Source: Pycnococcus provasolii
Lineage: Eukaryota > Chlorophyta > Pseudoscourfieldiophyceae > Pseudoscourfieldiales > Pycnococcaceae
Direction: 5' to 3'
Assembly: GCA_938743325.2 (NCBI GenBank)
Contig: OW568861.1
Location: 434,001-498,000 of the forward strand
DNA: 64,000 bases
This document shows, piece after piece, positions 1 to 8,029 of this stretch (within the stretch, counting starts at the first letter, position 1; every line of letters begins with the position of its first letter). The position numbers and the translations under genes are program-made. The notes under the pieces were generated by a model. It saw only the letters and a program-made list of their open reading frames with translations, did no database searches and had not been told where the DNA came from.

Positions 1-200
1 GTAAAGGCCTTGTGGAAAGTCACTACTGTACAGAGGGAGGGAGGGATCCACGCTTGCTCCTCGGCCTCTGCCTCTGGGCCTGTGATGGCGTTCTCGACGG
101 CCGTGCCCCTCCCTCCCTTGCGAGGCCATCATCACCCGGAAACTGTCGTAGCTCAAGCTCAGTGCTGAAGTGGTTGAGTGATCTGACAACGTCGGTGATA

Positions 201-2564
201 ATGCCGTCTTACCCTAACCCGACAGTGTCGCCGTCTCGCGGCCGGGCCTTAGCCTTCGGAGAAACGACTCCTCGGAGGATCCTGCTGGCGTCCTATGTTG
301 CGGCCATCTACCTTTTATTCGCCCTCTTTTCCGACACTGTCAGCGACAACGCCGGTGCCACGCACCAGAATCAGCGACGCCAGATTCTGCACACGCCTCG
401 GTCGGAGCACAAGAAGCATGTGTACAAGAGCTACAGGATGAAGCAGGAACACAAGGCGGCGGCGCCTCACACGCACGGCGTGGGACTTGCGTCGGTGCTA
501 TTCAACAAAGGGAGCCAGAAAATCAACTTCATGAAGCACAGGCCAGATCCGCCGCCTGCACCGCCGCACAAGCCGAACAACGCATTCTCCGTCAGCAGCC
601 TTTACCTCGCCGCGAACATGCCCGTGCGCGGTCAGAACGCGCAGCGCTTGTGGGGACGGCGAAGGCTCGAGGCGCTTGACGTTGACCTTGACGCTGTTGA
701 GCCGAGCTCTGGGGACGCCAACGCGGGAGCGGCAAGGCGCCTGCTCAAGCTCTCGAAGAAGTACAAGAAGAAGATGAAGGGGTACAAAAAGTGGCGGCAA
801 AAGAACCGCGATGTCAAGGCTGGCCTTATGGACCGCGACCCGCGCTGGCTCGCAAAGCACCAGTTCGACCAGGGCAATCGCGAGCGCGAGGTTGCGTCCA
901 AGCTCGCGGTTGGCGAGGTGGTGGACCACCCGGTGCTGAGCAAGGAGGACTACAGGGCGCACAAGCACCTCGGCTTGCCCAAGGATGTCGGCAAGACGGC
1001 ACTCGAGCACAAGAACGAGGATACGCACAAGTGGATGGCTGAGAAGGTGGAGGCGGAGAAGGAGGTGAACAAGCGACTTTCCGAGATACTCGATCGCCGT
1101 GGCGTGGGCGTCGTGTCGCCTCCCCCGCCGCCGAGTCCGCCGCCGACGCCGCCGACGCCGCCGCCGACGCCGCCGATGCCGCCGGCTGACAAGGACTCGC
1201 CGGAGTACGATCCCACGCAAGACGCTCTCAGCTCGACGCCATCTCCACCACCAGCTCCGTCGCCTCCGCCGAGCCCACCTCCCCCGCCACCTCCTCCTCA
1301 GCTTCCGCTAAAGTGCGAGGGACGGGCGCCTCGCACCGTGCGCGAGAAGCACCAGCTGGTGAACGAAAAAGAGAATGCGCACGAGGCGGCGGGCGGCAAT
1401 GCGCTCGTGGAAGCACACGGCGACTGCGAGGTGTGGCGAATGGTGAAAGACGTGCACCTTGGACTTGCGGAGATGGAGAAGCAGCGAGAGGGAGGTGTTG
1501 AGAATGTGGATCTCGAGAAGAAGGAGGAGCAGATTCAGGAGGAGGCGCAGAAGATTGAGGAGGAGGAGAAGAATCTTGTGGCGGAGGAGGAGGCGGTCAA
1601 GGCTGCCGAGAAGGATGCGCCTGCGGAGGAGAGGGCGAAATTGGAGAAGGTGGAGGCGAAGCTGGAGGCGGAGGAGGCGAAGCTCAAAGATGAGGAGGCG
1701 AAGGTTGCTGAGGAGGCGACGGAGTTGGCTGAGGAGGTGAAGGCGGAGAAGGACGAGAAGGAGGAAGAGGCGAAGGCGGAGCAGATTCAGGAGGAGGCGC
1801 AGAAGATTGAGGAGGAGGAGAAGAATCTTGTGGCGGAGGAGGAGGCGGTCAAGGCTGCCGAGAAGGATGCACCTGCGGAGGAGAGGGCGAAATTGGAGAG
1901 GGTGGAGGCGAAGCTGGAGGCGGACGAGGCGAAGCTCAAAGATGAGGAGGCGAAGGTTGCTGAGGAGGCGACGGAGTTGGCTGAGGAGGTGAAGGCGGAG
2001 CAGATTCAGGAGGAGGCGCAGAAGATTGAGGAGGAGGAGAAGAATCTTGTGGCGGAGGAGGCGGCGGTCAAGGCTGCCGAGAAGGATGCGCCTGCGGAGG
2101 AGAGGGCGAAATTGGAGAAGGTGGAGGCGAAGCTGGAGGCGGAGGAGGCGAAGCTCAAAGATGAGGAGGCGAAGGTTGCTGAGGAGGCGACGGAGTTGGC
2201 TGAGGAGGTGATGGAGAAGAAGGACGAGAAGGAGGAAGAGGCGAAGGCAGAGCTGCGCAGAGAGGAGAAGGCGGAGCTGCGCAGAGAGGAGGCGGATCTC
2301 GAGAAGAAGGAGGAGCAGATTGAGGAGAAGGCGCAGAAGATTCAGGAGGAGGAGGAGGCGATCAAGCGTGAGGAGGAGGCGGTCAAGGCTGCCGAGAAGG
2401 ATGCACCTGCGGAGGAGAGGGCGAAATTGCAGCAGGTGGAGGCGAAGCTCGAGGCGCAGGAGACGAAGTTAAATGCGGAGGAGGCGAAGGTGGCTGAGGA
2501 GGCGACCGAGGTGGCTGAGAAGGCGAAAGAAATTATTATAGCTGAGGAGGAGGCTGCCGCCTGA
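201..2564 (+). CDS. Type II membrane protein with Pro-rich linker and coiled-coil repeats
   Basis: A 787-residue ORF from the ATG at 201. An upstream in-frame ATG at 12 would add 63 residues without a recognisable domain, so 201 is preferred but not proven. A hydrophobic segment (about residues 29-50) near the N-terminus suggests a signal anchor. A basic region and two proline-rich blocks follow (SPPPP- and PTPP-type, about 1115-1305), like hydroxyproline-rich glycoprotein motifs. After a short Cys-containing stretch (KCEGRAP... GDCEVW) comes an extreme Glu/Lys/Ala coiled coil of near-identical repeats (EEQIQEEAQKIEEEEKNL...). The function is unknown. It may be a wall- or Golgi-associated structural protein; this is inference from composition only. 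Confidence 0.75.
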   Translation: MPSYPNPTVSPSRGRALAFGETTPRRILLASYVAAIYLLFALFSDTVSDNAGATHQNQRRQILHTPRSEHKKHVYKSYRMKQEHKAAAPHTHGVGLASVLFNKGSQKINFMKHRPDPPPAPPHKPNNAFSVSSLYLAANMPVRGQNAQRLWGRRRLEALDVDLDAVEPSSGDANAGAARRLLKLSKKYKKKMKGYKKWRQKNRDVKAGLMDRDPRWLAKHQFDQGNREREVASKLAVGEVVDHPVLSKEDYRAHKHLGLPKDVGKTALEHKNEDTHKWMAEKVEAEKEVNKRLSEILDRRGVGVVSPPPPPSPPPTPPTPPPTPPMPPADKDSPEYDPTQDALSSTPSPPPAPSPPPSPPPPPPPPQLPLKCEGRAPRTVREKHQLVNEKENAHEAAGGNALVEAHGDCEVWRMVKDVHLGLAEMEKQREGGVENVDLEKKEEQIQEEAQKIEEEEKNLVAEEEAVKAAEKDAPAEERAKLEKVEAKLEAEEAKLKDEEAKVAEEATELAEEVKAEKDEKEEEAKAEQIQEEAQKIEEEEKNLVAEEEAVKAAEKDAPAEERAKLERVEAKLEADEAKLKDEEAKVAEEATELAEEVKAEQIQEEAQKIEEEEKNLVAEEAAVKAAEKDAPAEERAKLEKVEAKLEAEEAKLKDEEAKVAEEATELAEEVMEKKDEKEEEAKAELRREEKAELRREEADLEKKEEQIEEKAQKIQEEEEAIKREEEAVKAAEKDAPAEERAKLQQVEAKLEAQETKLNAEEAKVAEEATEVAEKAKEIIIAEEEAAA
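1527..2560 (+). repeat. In-frame coding tandem repeat, 73-residue unit
   Basis: The coiled-coil repeat starts at 1527, 1779 and 1998, with a diverged fourth copy from about 2313. The spacings are 252 and 219 bp, so the basic unit is 73 codons and the first copy carries an 11-codon spacer. Copies 1-3 differ by only a few bases, which indicates recent expansion or gene conversion. Confidence 0.85.
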
Positions 2565-2647
2565 AAATGAATGTTTTTTTAATTTATTGACAATATCTAC
2601 TACTTATCCATCATAACCACTGCTACTACGGTACCCATTTCATTCAT

Positions 2648-3931
2648 TTAGAGCTCGCTCTTACCACCCTTGAGCGCTGCAAGCAAGCCCTTCTCGAGGC
2701 GCGCCACCGTGCCATCGACATCCTGAAGCTTGTCAAGGCCAAAGAGACCCACGCGAAACGTCGTGAGCGGCTCCTCGCCAAGCATCAGCGGCACGCCACC
2801 AGCCACCTGGAGTCCAGCCGCCGCGAGTTTGGCGGGCATGTCAGCCGATGGTGCGTGCACCACCACAACGCCGGGAGCCTCGTGACCTGGGGAAGCGACG
2901 GTGGGGAAGCCGTGCTTTGCCAGCATCTCTCGCACCTTCTTTCCAAGCTCCAGCTGGCGCTGTTTCGTGGTGTCCCATCCCATTTTTTCCGTCGCAATCG
3001 CCATGTCGCGGAACAGGCGAAGGCAGTCTGTTGGCATCGTCGCGTAGTACGCGTGCCCTCCTCCGAGGTAAGCGTCCATGATGCCGTTCCACTTTTTCAA
3101 GTTTAACACCATGCTCGTGGACGTCGTTCTCTCCAGCGCCGCCAGGGCACGCTCGCCAAGCATGGCGATGCCCGCGCAAGCGTGTCCCGACCATCCCTTC
3201 TGTGGCGCGGTGATGAGCACGTCCACGCCCAGAGCCTTCATGTCAATCCAAATCGTGCCGGCGGCGATGGCGTCGAGCACGAACAGTGCCTCGGCGTCGT
3301 GCGCAAGCTTCGCAAGCTGCTTGATGTAGTCCTCCGAGAGCATGATTCCCGCGGATGTCTCAACCTGCGGAGCAAACACCACCTCCGGCTTTTGTGCGGC
3401 GATGGCGGCGGCGACGTCTTTGATGGGAGGTGCGGCAAAAGACTGCTGATTTTTGTTGTTCTTCGTGATGGAAGCCTTCACGACGTGCGCATCTTCGGGA
3501 ATGCTGCCCTGCTCGAAGATGTCCGTCCAGCGGAAGCTGAAGTACCCGTTGCGCACAACCACGACGTTGCGCTCCGACGCAAACTGGCGTGCGACAGCCT
3601 CCATGGCGAACGTTCCCGAGCCCGGCATGATGACAGCTTTTTCAGCTTTGTACGCACGCTTGAGAATGTCGTTGAGGTCGTTCATGACTTTTTGGAACGG
3701 CTTGGACATGTGGTTGAGAGCGCGGTCCGTGTACACGACGGAGAATTCTTGGAGGTTGCCCGCGTACGAAGAAGGGAGCGCGCGGTGGTGGTACGACGCG
3801 CATGATGATGACGGGTGTGGTTCTTCTTCTGAGGCACATGAAGACAAAGAAGCGAAAAGTATGACGGTGGCGACTGAGAAGAAGAAGAGGAGGAGGAGGA
3901 GACTGTTGTTGCGCAACGGCGGCGTCATCAT
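2648..3931 (-). CDS. Class V (AGAT-like) PLP aminotransferase with signal peptide and KSEL C-terminus
   Basis: The protein has 427 residues from the first of two adjacent ATGs (3931). Upstream in-frame codons are ignored because this start puts a classic signal peptide (RNNSLLLLLFFFSVATVILFA) first. The body matches the alanine-glyoxylate/serine-pyruvate aminotransferase family: MPGSGTFAMEA for phosphate binding, VLDAIAAG with the pyridine-binding Asp (about D220), and ITAPQKGWSG with the Schiff-base lysine (about K245). It should transfer an amino group to a 2-oxoacid such as glyoxylate or pyruvate. Family members usually lie in peroxisomes or mitochondria. A signal peptide plus the KDEL-like C-terminus KSEL instead suggests the ER lumen or secretory pathway. 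The substrate cannot be assigned. Confidence 0.88.
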   Translation of the reverse strand: MMTPPLRNNSLLLLLFFFSVATVILFASLSSCASEEEPHPSSSCASYHHRALPSSYAGNLQEFSVVYTDRALNHMSKPFQKVMNDLNDILKRAYKAEKAVIMPGSGTFAMEAVARQFASERNVVVVRNGYFSFRWTDIFEQGSIPEDAHVVKASITKNNKNQQSFAAPPIKDVAAAIAAQKPEVVFAPQVETSAGIMLSEDYIKQLAKLAHDAEALFVLDAIAAGTIWIDMKALGVDVLITAPQKGWSGHACAGIAMLGERALAALERTTSTSMVLNLKKWNGIMDAYLGGGHAYYATMPTDCLRLFRDMAIATEKMGWDTTKQRQLELGKKVREMLAKHGFPTVASPGHEAPGVVVVHAPSADMPAKLAAAGLQVAGGVPLMLGEEPLTTFRVGLFGLDKLQDVDGTVARLEKGLLAALKGGKSEL

Positions 3932-4218
3932 TTTCTTTTCTTTGTGAAGAATGAATTCTGCTTCAGGCGCCACGTCAACCGGGTTTTGAGGGTTTTCTGG
4001 AATGCAAGGGATCCCTAAAATCCTCCCCCTTGCCTCACCAGCTCCCAGCTCCCCAGCAGCAGCACGCCCTGCAGTCATTCTTTTTTTCATTCTTTCATTT
4101 CAATGGCGGCACCTGGGCAAAAAAAGTGGTTGTTTTTTTCACTTACTGTTTTTTAATTTTGTTCTCCTACACAACAAAAAACTAACCCTCAACACATCTT
4201 CCTCACACACAAAAACGT

Positions 4219-5262
4219 TCAACTTGTCATCCTCAACGTGAAGGTGACGCTATGGCGGTGGGGGCCGCAGGTGTCAGCAAGCCCAGCAATTCCGTGCACT
4301 TCTTGGTTGTGGTAATGCCATATTAGGCAACAGCCATCCTTAATGCGAAACGCGCGTCCGCCCCACTGAAAAATGGCGTCGCCGCCAACGCTAATGACGA
4401 CGACGATATCGCCTTCTGTCATGGGATCGAGGTGGGGCAGGTGGAAAGTACTGCGAAGGTTGAGCTGCACGCGGATTACCTCGAAGCGCGCACCTGATTG
4501 ATCCTCAACTGCAGCGCGCACGTCGTCGAGCAGCGCGCGCAAAACGCAGGGAACGTCGCGCTGCAAGGTACCATCGTCTTTCTCAAAGACACGCTTGCGT
4601 CGTGTCGCAGAGGCAGAAGCAGGGCGAGCATGAGAGCTCGCATACTGTGCATCGATCCACCACTTGAGCTGAGCTGTAAGCTTGACACCGTCGAGCTCGG
4701 GCGGGTATTCGCTTCCAGCGCGGGTGTTGTGCTTGGTGGCGAGCATGTCCCTCAGCTCCTGAGAGTACGTCCACGTGAGCGATTCCGAGCTGCGATTGAA
4801 CCATCGACTATCGTCGGTGATTATGACGGGCCGAAGCAGAAGCCTCGACCACGGCACGCGCAGGTTCGGATGGCTGACACGCTCTGGGCCGACACCTGCT
4901 GCTCCCGATCCTGCAGGTGGCTCCGCGAACGCAACCTGGTTTGTCACCTGGTTCCTCTCAATCTCGGCGATCTCACGAACTGTGGGGAAGTTGATACGCT
5001 TCAGCCACTCGACGCGCCACTTGTAGTGGCCACCGCGACGGAAGATGTGTCCATGGTCACTCTGTGCCTGCGGGTCAAGCAGGTAGCGGCGGATCGCCGC
5101 GTCGTATGCATTCGCTGCGTCATCTTCAGATGCCAAAATCAATGTGCCTGATGTCACTTTCAACTTTTTCATGTACTCTTTCTGATTATCAGTGCAGAAC
5201 GACACTCGCCATGGACGCTCTCCCCAACCAGTTCTGGATACGCCATTGTATATTGACGTCAT
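4219..5262 (-). CDS. AP2/ERF-like domain fused to AlkB-like 2OG-Fe(II) dioxygenase
   Basis: The protein has 347 residues. Residues 4-62 resemble an AP2/ERF DNA-binding domain (YNGVSRTGWGERPWRVSF ... DDAANAYDAAIRRYLLDP), followed by a basic WRVEWLKRINFPT segment. Residues about 230-347 resemble AlkB-family dioxygenases: HxD iron ligands (H277, D279), a strand like AlkB's AIFQFGG (AIFQWGG, 297-302), the second iron His in EVHGI (H323), and the RxSVTF oxoglutarate-binding signature (R336). All catalytic positions visible by eye are present. A role in demethylating DNA, RNA or protein at AP2-bound sites is inference. Domain assignment is from motifs only; the AP2 half is the less certain. It ends about 290 bp from the convergent aminotransferase promoter side and has no visible intron. 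Confidence 0.72.
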   Translation of the reverse strand: MTSIYNGVSRTGWGERPWRVSFCTDNQKEYMKKLKVTSGTLILASEDDAANAYDAAIRRYLLDPQAQSDHGHIFRRGGHYKWRVEWLKRINFPTVREIAEIERNQVTNQVAFAEPPAGSGAAGVGPERVSHPNLRVPWSRLLLRPVIITDDSRWFNRSSESLTWTYSQELRDMLATKHNTRAGSEYPPELDGVKLTAQLKWWIDAQYASSHARPASASATRRKRVFEKDDGTLQRDVPCVLRALLDDVRAAVEDQSGARFEVIRVQLNLRSTFHLPHLDPMTEGDIVVVISVGGDAIFQWGGRAFRIKDGCCLIWHYHNQEVHGIAGLADTCGPHRHSVTFTLRMTS

Positions 5263-5521
5263 CTGCCTTGAGAGTGAGAATGAATAAAGATTAATGAATG
5301 GTGTAACAAGATGTCATGCAAGTAGACAAGTTGGACGCCATCACAGTACAGTCCACTAGAAAGGAAAAACCAAACAGCCCTAACCCCAACCCTAATCGAC
5401 AGCCTAACCCCAACCCTAATCCCGAGGCCCCGACTGGACGACTCGAACCCTAACCCTAATCATGGGATCTCATTCAATAATCCCGAATGGGGTTTTAATT
5501 TGTCCCAACAGTCACGCATTC
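5263..5521. repeat. Degenerate telomere-like CCCTAA sequence between gene and tandem duplication
   Basis: Positions about 5380-5460 hold scattered CCCTAACCC and CCCTAAT units in degenerate form, an interstitial telomere-like tract on the C-rich strand. The rest is the 5' flank of the AP2/AlkB gene; no gene is seen here. Confidence 0.6.
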
Positions 5522-6400
5522 ACACCACTCACTTTCACAATCACTCCAATCAATGGCGCCATTCACAGCGGGGCGTCGCTAGTTAATTGACGTGTAGCTG
5601 TGAGAATGCACTTCAACAGTTACACCACATTAACACGATACATACCATGACACCCTTCCAAACACGATTCCTCCTTCCTCTCGCCCGCCGAGACACCGCG
5701 AGTGTCTTCCTCTTCCGTCATCATGTCCTTCGTTGTTGAAGTAGGGAGAAGAAGGGCGTTTGTTAGGAAGGAAAGAAGCGATTTGAGTTGCAGATTATGA
5801 ACTCTTCCTCTTCCTTCAGCTCCCTGCACTCGCAAACCCTTGCTTCTCCGCCCGCCGCAGCGCCGCCACGCTAGAAGCCTCGCGAAGCTTGTCGGTTTGC
5901 TTCCGGAGGATGCACACGAACGTTCGTGCGCAAGGCTTCGCTTCAGTATTGCCTTCTCCCACTCCCGAAAGATGCACGCGCTTCCGCTGTAAACCACCTG
6001 TAACGTCCTTGCCATACCTCAGGCAGGCAGCATAGACAGTGGTCCCCGTTTTTGTCGTGCTCAAGCTTTTCGACGAAGTCCCACTCGGATGTCCACGCTT
6101 GACTGTGATGTGCGCGCCGCATCCTTCCGGGAAAGCACTCGCGTCACCGTGCCCATCACCGTTACACACCTGCGTCTTCCAGAGCTCTCTGAGTCAGCAC
6201 TGGACGTCAGCAGCATCGGCCATAGCACGTGATGATTGATGGGTCGATGAGTTGAGAATGGAGGACAATGATGAGTTGAGAAATGGAGGACAATGAATGG
6301 GCACTACACAGGCACAGGTTCACACGTAGCAAAACCCCATCCAAACCCCATACGAAGCGGGATACAAAACATAATTCTAATACTGTGTCACGCTGCGATT
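5522..6400. repeat. Tandem duplication unit 1 (879 bp)
   Basis: This segment is repeated head-to-tail at 6401-7281 with almost no differences. It begins with ACACCACTCACTTTCAC and ends with GTCACGCTGCGATT. It holds minus-strand ORFs of 117 and 131 codons (5816-6169 and 5620-6015), preserved in both copies, with no recognisable domain. No terminal inverted repeats or target-site duplication are evident by eye. Confidence 0.92.
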
Positions 6401-7281
6401 ACACCACTCACTTTCACAATCACTCCAATCAATGGCGCCATTCACAGCGGGGCGTCGCTAGTTAATTGACGTGTAGCTGTGAGAATGCACTTCAACAGTT
6501 ACACCACATTAACACGATACATACCATGACACCCTTCCAAACACGATTCCTCCTTCCTCTCGCCCGCCGAGACACCGCGAGTGTCTTCCTCTTCCGTCAT
6601 CATGTCCTTCGTTGTTGAAGTAGGGAGAAGAAGGGCGTTTGTTAGGAAGGAAAGAAGCGATTTGAGTTGCAGATTATGAACTCTTCCTCTTCCTTCAGCT
6701 CCCTGCACTCGCAAACCCTTGCTTCTCCGCCCGCCGCAGCGCCGCCACGCTAGAAGCCTCGCGAAGCTTGTCGGTTTGCTTCCGGAGGATGCACACGAAC
6801 GTTCGTGCGCAAGGCTTCGCTTCAGTATTGCCTTCTCCCACTCCCGAAAGATGCACGCGCTTCCGCTGTAAACCACCTGTAACGTCCTTGCCATACCTCA
6901 GGCAGGCAGCATAGACAGTGGTCCCCGTTTTTGTCGTGCTCAAGCTTTTCGACGAAGTCCCACTCGGATGTCCACGCTTGACTGTGATGTGCGCGCCGCA
7001 TCCTTCCGGGAAAGCACTCGCGTCACCGTGCCCATCACCGTTACACACCTGCGTCTTCCAGAGCTCTCTGAGTCAGCACTGGACGTCAGCAGCATCGGCC
7101 ATAGCACGTGATGATTGATGGGTCGATGAGTTGAGAATGGAGGACAACGATGAGTTGAGAAATGGAGGACAATGAATGGGCACTACACAGAGGCACAGGT
7201 TCACACGAAGCAAAACCCCATCCAAACCCCATACGAAGCGGGAAACAAAACATAATCTAAATACTGTGTCACGCTACGATT
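6401..7281. repeat. Tandem duplication unit 2 (881 bp)
   Basis: Second copy, offset by 879 bp. The differences are a few substitutions and a 2-bp indel near the 3' end, so the duplication is young or kept homogeneous. It abuts the tRNA-like locus: the terminal string GTCACGCTACGATT runs directly into AGGGGTTCAA, and the same junction recurs on the minus strand near 14760-14785. Confidence 0.92.
6695..7048 (-). CDS. Unidentified ORF inside the duplicated unit
   Basis: A 117-codon ORF, identical to the one at 5816-6169 in unit 1. It has Cys/His-containing, basic segments (AHITVKRGHPSG, YAACLRYGKD) that might suggest a small nucleic-acid-binding protein, but nothing firm is recognised. An overlapping 131-codon minus-strand ORF (6499-6894) in another frame shows that long open frames are easy to obtain here. 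Identity between copies is fully explained by recent duplication and is not evidence of selection. It may well be non-coding. Confidence 0.25.
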   Translation of the reverse strand: MCNGDGHGDASAFPEGCGAHITVKRGHPSGTSSKSLSTTKTGTTVYAACLRYGKDVTGGLQRKRVHLSGVGEGNTEAKPCARTFVCILRKQTDKLREASSVAALRRAEKQGFASAGS

Positions 7282-7289
7282 AGGGGTTC

Positions 7290-7380
7290 AAATACTCCGT
7301 CATCGAGAGGTCCACGGTTCGGTCCCGTGTAGATGCATGTTTTTTGCTGGCATCTATAGCTCAGTGGTAGAGCACTCGGT
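7290..7380 (+). tRNA. tRNA-like locus with 3' part upstream of 5' part (permuted tRNA candidate)
   Basis: In order: a T-arm at 7313-7329 (CACGG-TTCGGTC-CCGTG), the 3' acceptor strand TAGATGC (7330-7336), A as discriminator, a 12-nt linker containing six T, then the 5' acceptor strand GCATCTA (7350-7356), U8-A9, a perfect D-arm GCTC-AGTGGTA-GAGC (7359-7373) and CTCGG (7375-7379). CTCGG can pair with TCGAG (7303-7307) with one G-U. The halves thus make one cloverleaf in circularly permuted order, a format known from red and prasinophyte algae. Cautions: the B box has G where A58 is expected, no U33/anticodon can be assigned with confidence, and the T6 linker could stop Pol III. It may be a pseudogene or a tRNA-derived repeat. 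Confidence 0.45.
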
Positions 7381-7606
7381 AAGATTTTCTTTCACCATAA
7401 CGAAACATAATAATATTCCCTTCGACCATTTCTGACGTCTTCAAACCTAACCAGACTAGTAAACCCTGTTTACAATTCGATATTTTTTTTTGCCTCGCGG
7501 GGCAATCGAGAGTCCCCACGCTCCTGCTCCGGCTTCGATCATTCTCCATTCTCCATTCCATCAACGTCTTTAACGTTCTTACATACCTAATACCTTATTA
7601 TCCGCT
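7381..7606. other. Spacer without recognised gene
   Basis: AT-richer spacer between the tRNA-like locus and the left inverted repeat. It contains a poly-T/A tract near 7485. No gene is seen. Confidence 0.5.
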
Positions 7607-7940
7607 CGTGTTACCCAGTCGTACGACGTGTAACCATTTCGGCCTTTTTCTGGAACTAATCTCCGTCTTCCGGTCGGCTTGTTGTGTTTCTTTCGAGAAA
7701 CCGTCTTGACCACCTTTCTGAAAAGGAATGCAACACCGGCCGTGTTAGCGTGCTGCTTGCAACACCGGGACACACCTTTTGCAACACCGCCACCACCCAT
7801 CCCACTCTCCCAGTGGTGCTTTTCCCTTTTCGGCAAAATTCAAGGGCAATTCGGGTTTACAAACATAACCTGTTGGTGTAACCTGTTTTCCCCTTGTCTA
7901 TCTTGGCAATCCCTCTAAGTTCAGTCTATCCACCGGGTAT
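7607..7940 (+). repeat. Left copy of inverted repeat flanking the flavodoxin/APR segment
   Basis: The reverse complement of 12965-13475. The matched inner end is GTCTATCCACCGGGTAT (left) against ATACCCGGTGGATAGAC (right). Matching continues outward to the string GTTACCCAGTCGTACGACGTGTAACC. The left copy lacks 168 bp present in the right copy. Short ORFs here are not convincing as genes. Confidence 0.88.
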
Positions 7941-8029
7941 GACCATGATTGAATCAAGAAATTGTGTGCAAACATGACTTTAAAAAATACACTTCCCGAA
8001 AAAAAAACGTTTGGCGCCACCGATCGTCT

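Noticed and set aside
5522-7281. The two 879-bp units as paired LTRs
   Set aside because: They are directly adjacent with no internal element between them, so an LTR interpretation is not supported.
7290-7380. Ordinary functional tRNA gene
   Set aside because: The order of halves is reversed, no anticodon can be read with U33, and the B box is imperfect; kept only as a tRNA-like candidate.
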